From Zeus faber (Eukaryota; Chordata; Actinopteri; Zeiformes; Zeidae), in the NCBI GenBank assembly GCA_960531495.1, contig OY482860.1:124001-188000 (forward strand): 64,000 bases of DNA, in the 5' to 3' direction. Below the pieces are notes generated by a model. It ran no database searches, was not told where the DNA came from, and was given only the letters and a program-made list of their open reading frames with translations. The position numbers were made by a program, and so were the translations under genes. Each line of letters starts with the position of its first letter. The first letter of the stretch is position 1. Shown in pieces: positions 38,949 to 56,155 of this stretch.

Positions 38949-40317
38949 TGGTGATTCATGTCCTCCGCTAACAAGTTCCCCAGATAAACGCAATACAATG
39001 CTAAGATAGAGATACTGTATAATTCCTCGAAATCATCATATAACAAACAACAGATATCGGATTTCCAATATTGGTGTTTTGTTAGATATGTTATATCGGC
39101 CTGTCAGTCATAAACCTCTGATATGAAAAATAATGAAAAAAGTTCCTCGGTAGGGTTAGGCGGTAGACCTGTACCGAATATTTACGGTATATCGATGTAT
39201 TTTCAAACAAGCTATAGGATGAGACAATAACGTTTATGTCGATGTAATGATGTTGCGTTAAAATACTTAACCTTTTCTTCCGTAAAGCGGCACCAGTGTG
39301 CATCTCTCCTCTCTCACTCTCCACGCAACCCCGCCCGGGTGCAGAGGGAAAGTGAGGGCAGAGGGTCAGTCCGCAATACGCTACTTTGGGTTCTTTTTTT
39401 GTGAAGTCGCTTGAGAAAGTCCTGGATCGCGTTTTTCCGGTCTGTTTACAAATATATGGTTACTTGTTATGGAAATATGACAAGCGACTTCATTTTTTTA
39501 TATCAATTGTTGCTTTTTTCCCCAAGGCAGAGGTTCCCAACCACCAGGCCATTCGCCACCGGGCCAAGAGAAGGTGGGCGGGAATTTTTTCAGAAGCGAT
39601 TTCCACCTTTCTCCAAATAAAGCAAATAAAAACATTTACTCTGTTTCATAATTGAATGAAACAAAGGGTTCCGTGTGAAACAGGGACACTTTGTCAGCCA
39701 CTATTTTCAAACTTTTTTTTTTTTTTAATTCGTATATAACGAGGTTCACAGACGAAACAATAGATTCCTGGCATTAATCAAAGGCCCTTTTTTGAATGTT
39801 CTCTCATAGTACGTATCATTCTAGGAGAGCCTGGCTCTCCAGTTACTCATTAAAACATACCCCTCATATATGGGACTCCCAATTTGAAAACGCTGGATTA
39901 CTAGCTGCTGAAAACCAGTGAAACTAAACCCTATATATGTACTGTCACACATTCTGTGTTAAAAGATAGGGAGACAAATCTGTTTCACAGAATTAAAAAG
40001 GCCATTTGGAGGAACCAGTTGGCTTTAAATTATCCCAGAGTCCCAGACTCAAGCGACGTCGGCAGACATCGACCATCCAATGGATTGTTCATAACAAATA
40101 AAGTATGAGACCAAAAATCTACTTACTCAATCTATGGCCATGGAGGAGTCAGCAGCAGAATGTTGAGATAAACATAGAAGAGGCCGCTCAGTTCATTCTT
40201 CACACAGAAACCCCGACCACGAAAAATACAAAAAGCGAAGAGGAAGACAAGGAGTCTCTATCAAGTCTTAAAACGTACAACTGTGAGCAGAGCTTCCTAA
40301 TTCTACTTCCTCTCAGC

Positions 40318-40454
<137 letters not shown>

Positions 40455-41195
40455 CTGCAGTCAGATCTTTGAGCGGCATGATGAAACTATGCATACAGAA
40501 TGCTATCTGCGAAATTTGAAACTACTAGTTTCAAAATTTGAAACTACTAGTTTTAACAGCAACAAAAGAGAGGCAGCAGTAGCGATTGAAGAATAAAAAG
40601 TAAATATTGAACAATAATCAGGGTAAAATATAGACAACATGAAGATGAAGTTCTGATTCAGAATCAAGATTAAAGTATGGGAGTAAAACGAATGAGTGGT
40701 TTGAAAAAACACATCATTCACACTGCATTTCTCCTAGATTCTCAACGCCACCAAACCGTGGTAAGAATTAAGAATTCAAGCAAAGTACTGGAGCCTATGT
40801 GGGGTTTGGGCTGTGTCTTATTGCAAGTTTTCTTCCATTAGCTGGAACAAATTCAATAAAATTCAGATGCTTAGGCTACATCATAATGGAAACACGGCGT
40901 CTGTTTGATGGTAGAAAACAAAGAACAAACTGATCATAGAACAGAAAAAGTCTACCTCCGGAGCGGCCGCATCCGGTGTTCTGCATGAAGCACTTCCTGT
41001 CTATGAAGGCAGAACCCAGAGCTGCCATCAATGGCAATATTTTTATAGTGTAGGTTATTGTGAGTTATATTGTTAATGTTGTTATAAGTGATATTGCCAC
41101 TTTCTTTTTCATATTTTAATTTTCTTATTAGTTTTTTCAAATGTCTTTAATTTCACTCTGATTTTTATTCTATTGTTTGTCATTATCACTACCTA

Positions 41196-41270
41196 TCGTT
41201 TTGATGTGAGATGCTGGGACATTGCAATTTCCCTCCGGGGATGAATAAAGTATCTATCTAACTACAATAT
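41196..41270 (+). mobile_element. LINE 3' tail
   Basis: GGGACATTGCAATTTCCCTC followed by CGGGGATGAATAAAGTATCT and a TCTA-type repeat is the usual end of Rex1/L2-like fish LINEs. Upstream sequence to about 40950 may be its decayed body. Confidence 0.65.
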
Positions 41271-41752
41271 AGAAGGCCATTCAAAATCATTTCAAACAAT
41301 AAGCTCTATTGAATTTTAATCTGAGCCCCAGGGATTCCTTGTGTTATCTATTGAAATGGGGTAGCGGACATGACATGGAATAAACAAAATGTAAGGGAAT
41401 GGGGTACAAGAAAAAAAAAAATCTAATATAAAGAGAGGGACACAGAAGAGATGAACAGAAATAGGGGTTTGTTTGTTTCTAATTCCGTCCATGTTCTTTC
41501 CCCAACTCAATTAGTACGACGGCATATTGCTCGGTCACATGAGCAGAGGAAGTGAGCGCCTGCAGGCAGCTACACAACTTTAGACTCTTTGTGTTGACAC
41601 ACGTCACACATGACTCCTATCTGCAGACCCAGTATAGATGTCACCAAATGCAATCGAAATGCAGACGTCGCCCAAACAACTCTGTCTACAATCTATAATC
41701 CACTCTAATAGCTGAATCTTAGATCTTCTGTTTGAGAAGTGGTTTTCCTAGT

Positions 41753-42006
41753 CCAGCAGTTCTCACACTTTTCTTTTGTGTGTATACCTCGAAGATCTTT
41801 TTTCAACTGAGCACCCCCTTCACTGGCATTGGGAGTGGCAAAAAATAAAATTTACCCAAATGATGTACTGAATGCGTTTTTTTTTTTAAACACTTACGTA
41901 ATTTATAATTATATATATAACCGATATTTAACACTTTTTTTTTTTCTCGAAGTACCACAAAGTACCACTAGTGGTATGAGTATCCCTATTTGAGAAACAC
42001 TGTCCT
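41753..42006. mobile_element. hAT (Charlie-like) MITE
   Basis: Left end CAGCAGTTCTCACACTTTTC and right end TTTGAGAAACACTG are the inverted ends typical of Charlie-type hAT MITEs; flanks TAGTC/TCCTAGA. Confidence 0.65.
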
Positions 42007-42489
42007 AGACCACATAGTTAACAATATTCCAATTTATCTCAATTTCTTCAAAAGATCTTCCCCCGTCATCTCATATCAGGGGAACACATACGATGCTTGA
42101 GAACCTTCTGAAGTGTGTTGAGGTTTGACATGAACCTGTAACGCAACAATACTCAGCTGCAGAGATACTATAGAATCAGACTGAAGGGAGGTAGTGGCTT
42201 CTAACGTACAGTATGCAGTAAATCGACAAAGAAATTACGTAACTCAATCTCTCTGCATTTGCCAATAACGTCAAACTTTGCCTCCATGACATTAATGCAG
42301 AAGCAGACAAGCACTAAATGATGGAGGTGCAAGACAGCACACAAGGCACAGGGATAGAAGCAGCTCACCAGCAGCTCACTGTTTGATTCTTTGAACTTTA
42401 TTGGGCGGTTTCGCAGACAGGATTTAATCTAAAACCGGACTAAGATTTTGCTTCTTAAATTAATCCAGAAGTTAAAATGCCTTTCTGAG

Positions 42490-43560
42490 ATGTGGCTTCA
42501 TTTAATATAAATTTGTTCTAGACTAAGGTGATGATGGACTAGTCAGCTCCTTCTGTCTGGTCTCGGTGCCGGTCTTAGCCTAATAAGCCTGGTTGACCTG
42601 GAGGCCACATCCATTCATCCAAAGACAATTTAAGATTTCACTTAGACCTTGTTTACACCTGGAATTAACATGCGTCTTGGGAGATCCGATCACAAGGGGA
42701 CAGCTCGAAGTACGTCTGTTCACACCTGGCATTATAATGCGTCTGCACATGCCTCTCGAGTAACTTCTCGGATCTCACTTCCCTGCTCTATATGCAAATA
42801 ACGTACATAGTTTCCAATTGCAAAGACCAAATGGATTGGAGTGGAGTTTTTTTTCCCTCCTCTTGATGCCGCGCCAGTTTTCTTGTGTTTTTATTTTAGA
42901 TCTATTTAATTTTGTTTGTTTCCTACTTGTATGAAACTTTTTTTTTTTTAAACACAATTTTAGATGTACGGTATTTGTTTCCCTCCGTTTCTGAATTGAA
43001 TGTAACAAAAAACATGTCTGTCCTGCGCCGCATCATCCACATCTCCCCATTGCTTTCTGTTGCCAGGGGACTTAATATAGTAAGAGCTGGATTCTTTGTG
43101 TAAATACTTAACTTATAAATAAAGAAAATCCTGCACTTCTGTAACTGGGAGACTTTCTAAATTTCCCAACGAGACTTTAGTATGGCGCGCGAAGGAGTAA
43201 GTACTTGCGCTTAAGCAGAGAAGGTCGGTTGAGTAGACTGTCCTTCAATGTGGCCCAGGACACATTCGCGTTTACACTGCTAAAATCCATAATACCACCT
43301 CTGAATGCGGTCTGACTGATCGGATCTCAATGCGCCCTCAATGCTGTTTGATTGCATTTACGCCTGTACTTAGAGCTATGGGGCGGGCATGTTTAGTCAA
43401 CCAATCGATTAGTTGACTTGGGAAGTGGTGTTGACTTCCGAGAAACTATTGATGATTTATTTATTAAACCAAGACTAGGGCAAGTCAGACTATTTAAAAC
43501 CATGACTGAGAAGGACCATTTCAGTTGGTCCGGATTAAAAGTGTGATTTAGACTAAGTAC
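42490..43560. repeat. Interspersed repeat, copy 2, split by an 0.8-kb insert
   Basis: The left half at 42510-42650 and right half at about 43490-43560 match the repeat at 28010-28540. The inserted 42653-43400 begins TTTACACCTGGAATTAACATG and contains CACACCTGGCATTATAATGC, probably another DNA element; no transposase frame is seen. Confidence 0.55.
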
Positions 43561-43740
43561 CTGTGTTGCTCAAAGAACAGTTTTTAATTGTGGTTGGGTG
43601 TTTAGAGCCATGGTTATGAAATCTGTCTGTAACGTTAAACACAGAAAACATCCCATCGGAGAGGACATCTGGGCCTTGAGGATCAGTGTGTGTCACAGAA
43701 AAGGCAGCACTGTATGTACACTGCAGTGTGTATTGGTGCC

Positions 43741-43846
<106 letters not shown>

Positions 43847-44362
43847 CCCGCTTGCTTGTCCAGCACTGTCGTGTTTGTTGACCAAGAAAGAGAAGATTGG
43901 CCTTCAGCAAACAACCCTAAAGTGGCCAAAATGGTTTAATCTGCTATTTTAAAGTTTCTCAGTGGATGTCCTTATAAAGCTCTGTCGAATCAAAACGTCG
44001 GATTCCATTTGGATTCACTATTTTTTCCACTCTCCCCTCTTTGTATCACTCTCAATACACAAACATGCACAAACATAAATGAGCATTTAGAAGTAAATAG
44101 TGCTCCTTAAACACAACTCATGATTTGTTGCCTAAGTCGCTGCATTGTTCCCAGAATGGCATGCAGCAGACTAAATGTGGAGGAAAAAGAGAGAGAAAAG
44201 GCTAAATAAAAAGTCATATTTAATCGGTGTTATTATGTTTAAAATAATAGGAAGGCCTGTGCATGAACTCTGGATTTCTGCTCGGGTTTAACTTTTTTTT
44301 GGTCGTATACAGAAAGTTTCCGAGTAAAAAGAAAAACTTTGAGGACTGTGCGCTCCACTTAC

Positions 44363-44490
44363 CTGTCGGGGTGTGAAACGTCTCTGGACGTTAGAAATGT
44401 TCCATGGGAGGATGGCAGTGTCGGATCTCATCTGCTTCTGTACGACCATCTGCTGCTTAATGAGCCGCAGACCAGCCTAACAAACTGCGC
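44363..44490 (-). other. Candidate non-coding first exon of wipf1
   Basis: On the minus strand CCCCGACAG|GTAAGTGG is a near-perfect splice donor (exon edge 44363). The sequence behind it is relatively CpG-rich (GCTAGCGCAGGTCGGATCCG). No ATG exon is expected here because the wipf1 ATG lies at 35619. The upper edge is a guess. Confidence 0.3.
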
Positions 44491-44932
44491 TAGCGCAGGT
44501 CGGATCCGGAGCCTCACATTGAGGAGGTTGGACCACAGTTGCGCCAATAGTTATACGAGACGCGCGAACGATTCGTAGGCGCCGAACACATCTTTTGGTG
44601 ACTCGGGAGCCTGGAGCCAGGCCGATAAAAGAGCCGTTCGTTGGTATCGTTCTTGACTCGGTAAAAAAAATAAAAAATAAAAAATAGAGCCAGGCACACA
44701 GGTTGCCAGGCTTTAGCTGAGACTCGAATGTTGATTCGCGAACGAAAAGAGCCGAGCTGCGAGTCACATGCGCCTCAAGCAGCTAACACCTATAGTGGGT
44801 TGGGGAGCGAGAGGATCTTCGACTCGTAAACTTAAAATAATTACTGTGGACGAAATTAATTTAGACAAAAAAATCAATTTGGCATAATTCATGTTGAATG
44901 TGACTGAATTACACTTTGCATTCAACCAAAAA

Positions 44933-44933
<1 letters not shown>

Positions 44934-45019
<86 letters not shown>

Positions 45020-45029
45020 CATACATACA

Positions 45030-45063
<34 letters not shown>

Positions 45064-45121
45064 AATATATACTGTATATACACAAACATATATATATATA
45101 TACATACATATATATATATAT

Positions 45122-45160
<39 letters not shown>
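44934..45160. repeat. (TA)n, (TACA)n and (TA)n compound microsatellite
   Basis: A TA run (44934-45015) passes into TACA units (to about 45057) and again into TA runs. The long Tyr-Ile reading frames across it are artefacts. Confidence 0.93.
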
Positions 45161-45163
<3 letters not shown>

Positions 45164-45319
45164 TCCGCCAGAGAGCTATGTAGTAATTGGAATTAACAGT
45201 GATTAATAAGGCTCAAAACATCCAGGCCGCCAAAGTAAATTAAGTGTTTACCACCCACCTTGTAAACCTCTGGAGGCCAACACGAGACAATCTTACAGCG
45301 TTTCTTTGTTCTTCTATGT

Positions 45320-45351
<32 letters not shown>

Positions 45352-46818
45352 TATTTATTTATTTATTTAATTGTATTAATTTTTTTTCCACCAAATTACA
45401 AAGTAGTTCAGAGAGAATGAAGCTAAAACATTTTTGATATCCACACTTTGCATTCTTCCGCCAAAAATACATTTTTACAGTTGTTCACTACAAACGAATC
45501 GTTGGCGAGTCTTGCATCACGCGCAGTACCGCGGTCGAACTGCATCTCCGCGCGCCTTTAGCCTCCGCGCGGAATGCAGCTGCTGCGTCCGCTTATTGCT
45601 TCTCTCATCCGGGTTGTTTTGCGGTGACGCCATGTTTCCAGATGTGGAACACACACACAGGAAAACCTTCCATGTTCTGCGCAGAATCCAAAGCTTTATT
45701 TGATCTGAGTGATAAAAGGACAAACTCCAAAGGCTCTGCAAAAATAACAAAAGAATGAATTACAAATAAAAAATAATAAAAAATTAACTGAAATGAAACA
45801 TAACAATCTAAACTAGAAAAATATATAGAAAGCGAAAAATAAAAGCAATAAATATAGGTAAATATAAAGGTTTTTATTGATGTCCATATGAATTGGGTTG
45901 CCAGTTGTATTATTGTCATGTGGGTCGCCGACCTACTTTAACAATCCTAGAAAAAGAGCATTTCAAAATGACACAAACATCAAGTTTTAATATTTAAATA
46001 TACTGTCGACATTCTTCATGTTTTCTAGCGTTATATATATTATATATATATTAAATATATTGGTCTTAATTATATATATTAAACCGTATTGAGCTCAATA
46101 CGTCCCAATAGAACACTGTTGTCAGATGGTTCCTTGAGCTCTACATGACACTTTCAACATCTTCAGGTCACGATAGAATTATAAAGAGAAAGCACACTTT
46201 GTGGTGGGTCTACATACGAAACAGTACGTTAATATAAGTAAAATTAATGTTTCATGGGTCTGTCAGAATATGCTGACCCCCCTCCATACAAACACACACA
46301 CACGCAACTTCAGTTTACTATCCAGACGACCAACCCAATGTTTATTTGGAACTAGTGGACAATAATTCAATCAATGACTCATGAAACCTGTTACAATTAC
46401 ATTGCATTTAGCAGACGCTTTTATCCAAAGCGACTTACAATTATTCAAACACCGACGGACACAGCCATCAGGAGCAATTAGGGGTTAAGTGTCTTGCTCA
46501 AGGACACTACAGCATGCTAGCAGGAGGAGCCTACGATCGAACCAGCAACGTTTCGCTTACTAGAAGACCAGCTCTACCTCCTGAGCTACCATCCCCTCCC
46601 CCTCAGTTACAACTGATAGCCACCCAAAAACCAATAATCAAAGTGCTGAAAGCGGAACATGCCGACTTAAATAAACACTGTAAGATTGTCTCGCATTGGC
46701 CTCCAGAGGTTTACAAAGTGCATGGTAAACACTTTACTTTGGCAGCATGGATGTTTTGAGCCTTATTAATCACTGTTAATTTCAATTAGTAAACGGCTCT
46801 CTGGAATACTGAATAATG
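45164..46818. mobile_element. 1.65-kb unit bounded by about 130-bp inverted repeats
   Basis: 45170-45300 and 46680-46815 are inverted copies of about 90% identity by eye (CCAGAGAGC, ATTAACAGTGATTAATAAGG, CTCAAAACATCCA, TAAACCTCTGGAGGCCAA, GAGACAATCTTA). The interior has a CpG-rich patch (45505-45640), AT-rich filler and a SINE. It may be a foldback-type DNA element; no transposase. Confidence 0.6.
46391..46598 (-). mobile_element. tRNA-derived SINE (TTTAGCAGACGC family), copy 2
   Basis: Same structure and orientation as 28165-28378, sharing CAGGAGCAATTAGGGGTTAA and CTACAGCATGCTAGCAGGAG. Confidence 0.8.
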
Positions 46819-47129
46819 ACTGTCTGCTAGGGACCGTTTTCACGAGCAACCACTTGCTTCTCCGTCAGGTTCCGAGTCCGTCGTTTCACACCGCGCAAAA
46901 TGCTAATGCTAATAACAATGCTAACGCATTCTATATTTTACCTGCAGTAAAGAGTCTAGCCATATTAAGAATAAAGTATTTTTTTGTGGCATGAATAGTT
47001 AGCTACATTTGTTGCAATGTTAGCTACATTGTTGCGTTTTTTTTTAAGTGGAAGCTCTTAAACCAGTATAAAACAATTTCTAATCCATATTTTGCTGCAA
47101 TGTATTATTTTATTTAGTAAGTATCCGTG

Positions 47130-47262
47130 TAATAAGTGGGATAATGTGTAGCCAGGTGGTCGTTGTCGCAAAATAACAGCCTTCAGAGTGATACAAGAGC
47201 ACCCTGTCAGGGTTAGTTTGCAACAATGACCACCTGGGCTGCACATTATGCCTTACTTATCT
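47130..47262. mobile_element. Foldback element downstream of beta-tubulin
   Basis: Arms of about 40 nt (47130-47169 and 47220-47262): ATAAGTGGGATAATGTGTAG / CTGCACATTATGCCTTACTTAT and CAGGTGGTCGTTG / CAATGACCACCTG are inverted. The loop is about 50 nt. Confidence 0.7.
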
Positions 47263-47514
47263 TTTTACCTATGAAAGAGAAATTGATTGCAATTCAAGTT
47301 TTTTTTTTTTTTTTTACTCATAGTGTAAACAGCTAGAAGCCTAACATGAGAGAATCTTACACAGTGCTCAAGTAAACACAAAAATACAAGAGTTCAAGAG
47401 GAAACAGGAAGTGCAAAACATTACAAACAATGAGGAGTGAGGATGTAGCCAGACTGAAAAACAGATGGAAGATTAAAATCAGGTGGATCTCTGAAAGAGG
47501 AGGCTGGGAGATTT

Positions 47515-51455
<3,941 letters not shown>

Positions 51456-52420
51456 AGATTCAAGATTCAAGATTTTTATTTGTCACATACATATACATAC
51501 TTTCATACATATATGCAGTGAAATGTAATGCAACGCACCCGGTGGTAGCACACAATATGTCCTAGGAAAAAAAATAAAAGTAGAAAATTCCTTTCTAATA
51601 GACCGACTAACTGACTCCTAAAACGTAATACAGTAAGTTGAATACTTATAGAATAAGATAAAAATATATAGAATAAAATACAATAAAAATAAATTGAAAT
51701 AAAATGGAATAGATAGAAGGAATATGCCTATGTATATACAGATATGTGCATTAAAGTGGCATGTGAATTAAAGTGGCATGTGAATGTGAATAGAGTGAGG
51801 CAGTGTTTGGGATAATACAGCACAGTATACAACAGTACGGCGCAGCAATACGGCATCACGAACAACCCTGAACAGTGACACAGTATGTGGTACAGTATGC
51901 TACATACAGTACAGTAGGTAGTGGAGCCTAGTGCATGGCTCAGTTAGGACCCCTGGTGAGGTCAGCGTTGACAGTTCTAATGGCTTGCGGGAAAAAACTC
52001 CGTCTCAGTCTCTCTGTTCTCGCTGTGTGACTGCGGAGGCGCTTGCCTGACCGCAGCAGCTGAAACAGTCCGTTGTTGGGGTGATGAGGATCCTTCATGA
52101 TCCTGCGGGCTCTGCTACTACACCTCCTGGTGTATAGCTCCTGCAAGGGGGGGAGGGTAGTTCCAGTGGTACGTTCAGCTGAACGCACCACCCTCTGCAG
52201 GGCCCGCCTGTCCTGGGCAGTACAGTTCCCAAACCAGGCAGTGATGTTGCCTGTCAGACTTGAGGATCCTCACCGAGACCCGGAATTTCCTCAGCTGCCT
52301 GAGGTGGTAGAGACACTGCCTCGCCTTTCTCACCAGAGTGTCTGTGTGTACAGTCCATGTTAAGTCCTCTGTGATGTGGACTCCCAGATAATGGCATTGT
52401 AGTGGGTGGAAGACCATGCA
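51456..52420 (-). pseudogene. L2-type LINE, 3' part
   Basis: On the minus strand it encodes the end of an L2-like reverse transcriptase ORF ([59 protein letters not shown]) followed by a 3' UTR and a tail of repeated ATTCAAG units near 51456-51475. About 34 bp near 52255, present in the copy at 56156-56960, are deleted. No intact ORF. Confidence 0.8.
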
Positions 52421-52939
52421 AGAGACCATGCAAGAGTATATCAAGATTAGGAATTTGACATAGCGGGCTGAAGGAAACACTGTTGTTGTCCCTGTTGTGG
52501 GAAACATCAACAGAACAGTTGGAATATTGGCAGGAAGAAGAGTCAGTGCAACATGTTGTAGTCAGAAAATACTGGACGCAAATGGAGCCAAGGGAAGAGG
52601 AATTCAGACTGTAAACACTGCGGGAGACTGCAGGCAGAGTTTACATTTTCAATCTCATGTGCCAAATAAAAACCTTTAAGAAGTCTTTGTGTTTTTATTT
52701 TGATATTCTGCCATTCATGTGCAATTTTTTAGGTACTGCAATAAATAAATAAATTTGAATCTTATGCTTCGATATGCTTCAATAAATGGTTTAGATGTCT
52801 TGTCTAATGAGTACATGTTACATTATTTGTATCAGTGAAAGTAAACAGTAGGGCTGTGTGGCCAGTATGATCCATAATCAATTGGAGCATATAACTGCAT
52901 ATGACTGCTTCTACATAGCAGTATATTTAGAGCTTATTA

Positions 52940-53033
52940 TGCGTAATCACTGGGTGTCACAACATTTCACTGGATATATGTATGATCGTTTGTACTGTAT
53001 ATGTATGTGACAAATAATCTCTTGAACTTGAAC
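52940..53033 (+). mobile_element. L2-type LINE 3' end fragment
   Basis: GTGACAAATAATCTCTTGAACTTGAAC with ACAACATTTCACTGGATATA upstream matches the tail module of the L2 copies; it is 5' truncated. Confidence 0.6.
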
Positions 53034-53921
53034 TATTGGCCCTAAACCTATAAACCCTGGTATTATGCATTTTCCTTCACAATTGACATTTATGTGACAA
53101 GTATTTAATGAGATAAGTGAGAAAAATAACTTTTCATCATCATCAGTGTTTTGGGAATACATTTGAAATGGGACAAAGATAAAGGGGGGTTCGGGGAATG
53201 TTCTTGTCCAACAGGACAATATCCCCATCCCCCCACAAACACAGAAGAGGAACCATTGTCATGCTGTCAATTTGCTCCGGGGCTTGTTCCACCTAGCCAA
53301 CTTGTCTTCTTTGCCCAGCAAAGAAGAATAAAATCATATAAATAAAGACAGATCTTTCTCTTCTCTATCTGCCAGCGCTGAAACTTTCAAAACTCTCTTT
53401 TTGATTTAACAAAGTCAGAGAAAATTATCAACATGTGTAAAAGCAAACAGAAACAACCACAACCTCATAGAGATAAGGATTAAAAAATGTAATAATAATA
53501 ATGCAGTTTATTTCTAAAAATCAGATCAGAAGTAAAAAAATAAATAAATAACAGATAGAATTAATAAAATAAATAGAGGCTTTTTCGAAAAAAAGCGTAT
53601 TGCTTTTCTTATTGTTTATTAAAAAACATACTTATTCAGATAGACATTTCTGAATAACATTTCTGGAATAACTGCAGACGTGCATTTCTTACTAGTTACA
53701 CATTTAAGACATTAAAAATAACTAATAATAATAATCCAAACGTTCAAACCTGTCAACACACTTCTAGCGGATCAGTGACGTGCGAAGCTTCGTGACATCC
53801 CAATCACGCATTGATCACCATTCGACCCGGGAGCTTCACGGCCGCGAGACCGGCGTCTCGTCCTCAGACCGTCCAGTTGTTTTTTCATGCGAATAGGTAA
53901 TATAAATTCTGTCAGAAAAAA
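53034..53921. other. Unassigned region before the tubulin fragment
   Basis: AT-rich sequence with no exon seen. The last 150 bp (GACCCGGGAGCTTCACGGCCG) is CpG-richer and might be the old promoter/5' UTR of the tubulin exon at 53922. Confidence 0.4.
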
Positions 53922-54135
53922 ATGAGAGAAATCGTGCATGTGCAGGCAGGCCAGTATGGCAATCATATCGGGGCTAAGGTGAAGATGAAGTTTGAAGACG
54001 AGGATGAACTCATGTTAGCTCCAGGTTGAAGTTACATTTGCTCCCCCCCTCCTCCCTCCTCTCCGGTTCCAGTTTTGGGAGGTGATAAGCGACGAGCATG
54101 GGATCGACCCCACCGGGACGTACGACGACTTCCAG
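53922..54135 (+). pseudogene. Beta-tubulin exon 1 plus truncated exon 2
   Basis: Exon 1 is 53922-53978, exactly 57 nt like vertebrate beta-tubulins, encoding MREIVHVQAGQYGNHIGAK with AAG|GTGAAG as donor. A second exon starts at 54073 after TTCCAG and reads [17 protein letters not shown], then loses a few codons and ends DDFQ-stop at 54135, where the duplicated block begins. The conserved C12 and Q15 (GQCGNQ) are changed to Y and H. It lies divergent from the beta-tubulin gene at 47515-50576, which lacks exon 1. It may be a broken copy or the displaced real exon 1. Confidence 0.8.
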
Positions 54136-54611
54136 TGAACGTTGAACTCGAGTCAGAAGCGTTGGTTCAGCTCTTGGGCTATGCATGTTAAAGGGAATGT
54201 GAACTTTTGACAGGTGCTATGGACTCTGGTCGCCATTTTGGGAGGATCGCTTCCATTTAATTGCACAGAGAAACAGCGAAAATATACGAAACATAAAGAA
54301 AATGGAGAAAAGAGGGGAGAAAAAGAAGGGTCGAGGTTTGACGCAAGATGGCTGCAAGATTTTCCGTGGTTTTCCCCCTAACGAGACTTCCAAGCCGTCT
54401 TTTAACTCAAAAAATGGCATTGATGACATTCTGAATGACATCAATGCGAGTGATTCTCCCCCTACACACACGCACAAACATACATACATACATACATACA
54501 TACATACATACATACATACATACATACATGCATACATACATATATGGCGGCTCGCTCCAGCAATGTGTCAGCTTCATATTCCCACAAGATTCATTCAATT
54601 CTGTTAAAAAT
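54132..54611 (+). repeat. Duplicated block, copy 2
   Basis: About 95% match by eye to 49683-50215, with a shorter (TACA)n run (54479-54540) and a small difference near 54418-54442 that adds an in-frame GIDDILNDINASD segment. It joins directly to the cut beta-tubulin exon 2. Confidence 0.85.
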
Positions 54612-55199
54612 ATATATATAATAATTAATTTGACAATTCATTTTGCAAACTGCAAACTGCACAATTTCGCTCGGTTACATTGGCAGTGAAATGCGAAGTC
54701 ACAATCACAAATACAATTTTATTTCGAAAGTGAATTCCAAAAAAGTATTTTATTTGCATTAGTGATGGTAGGCTTGTTTTTAGTAATTACAATTTTGGTA
54801 ATTACTTATATGTTGTCTTTGTGTATCGTAGCTGAGTCACTTGAACGACTGACTAGTTTGCAAGTCTGCATCTCGACGCCAACCTGCTTTACGGTGGCTT
54901 CTAGAGGTTCTGGGGTAAACTGATTCCCATCGGGGCTCCGGGACCCCCAGACCGTCCACTGGAAACCACTCTCATTGTCTCATGGGACGAGCAACTTTTT
55001 TTCTGTTTTCCCGTTTCCAAGGTAGCATAAAGCGCATTTCTTGTAGATAACACGATTGTTGTGTAATCTACATGAGTGAGCTGGCCTCAATGTATCTTTT
55101 TGATTAAAAATCAAATACAAAAAAACAATTTAGATAGCAGAGGTGAAATGCCAGATCGGTGGAAAATACTGTCTTCCCATTACAGAAATTCAGGATTTA
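54612..55199. other. Unassigned region
   Basis: No coding exon or known repeat is recognised. Confidence 0.4.
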
Positions 55200-55590
55200 T
55201 TGTTTACAACTAGGGTATATACACAAACAACGCAGATTGATTGTTTCCTTTAAAGCGACTGTCCAGGTGAAGATCCTTCCTCCATATTCCATGTGATGTG
55301 AAGTCACAATTGTGTAGGGGCTGTATACCAACGAAGAAGTCAAGCTGACGTCACTTCCATAAACAAGACGAGGATCCGGTTTCACTTGTCTGAAAACTTT
55401 CATCTCCGTGTTATGGCTTACGAGAAGCTGGTGGCGGATCAAAATCATATCGCAGACCTTTATCTGACCAGTGCGATAGATCCAGTCAGTGTAAGCAGCA
55501 ATGATAGTTAGTTCTCCGACAACTATGCTGAATTTGATACCGGCTTTATCCCGACTTGGAGAACATTTCAAACAGCGCATTTCAACCTGA
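55200..55590 (-). repeat. Unnamed interspersed repeat, copy B, with 127-codon ORF
   Basis: The minus strand is open for 127 codons (55197-55580), including YTDWIYRTGQIKVCDMILIR and VKPDPRLVYGSDVSLTS. Parts recur at 30437-30603 and 60240-60420, so it belongs to a dispersed family rather than being a single gene. I do not recognise the protein. Confidence 0.55.
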
Positions 55591-55904
55591 TTGTGACGGT
55601 GATGGCTGTTGTTGTTGTTACAACGGAAGAAGTTGATGACGTGATGAAGTCCATTGAGGTTGGTGATGCCGATTATGAATAAGTAGCAATGGACAACTTT
55701 CTCAAGTTCACCTGCATATTGCAGCCAGGGGCGAAATGAAAAGAGGCCCCAAACAGGCTCTCAGAGTGTAGCTGGGGTAGCGTTGGGGTTAGCCCACATA
55801 ATAACTCCAAGAACTTTGAAGATATTTGGCATACGCACATTTATATATTAAATGACACACCAAGGCTGATATACAGAGACTCATATTATTGATAGTTAGA
55901 TAGT

Positions 55905-56155
55905 TAGGCCTTTCGGAACATAGGCCATTGATGAATCGCTCCACCCTCGTCTGTCTTGGGCCCTCTTCTCCAGCTGTTGCCATGTCAGACCCTCCTCCTT
56001 CAACTCTTGCTCTGTGTTTCTTCTCCAGGTGTTCTTGGGATGACCTCTCCCCTGTTTGCCCTGTGGATTCCATGTCAGTGCCTGTTTGGTTATGGCTGTT
56101 TTGTCTCTCATTGTGTGACCAATCCAGATCCAATTACTCCGCTGTGTGCCTGGAT
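55905..56155 (-). pseudogene. LINE reverse-transcriptase C-terminal fragment
   Basis: Minus strand encodes [38 protein letters not shown] and [18 protein letters not shown], the typical C-terminus of a non-LTR retrotransposon polyprotein. It abuts the L2 fragment head to head at about 56156. Confidence 0.7.

Noticed and set aside
44916-45206. Tyr-Ile repeat reading frames
   Set aside because: Translations of (TA)n/(TACA)n microsatellite.
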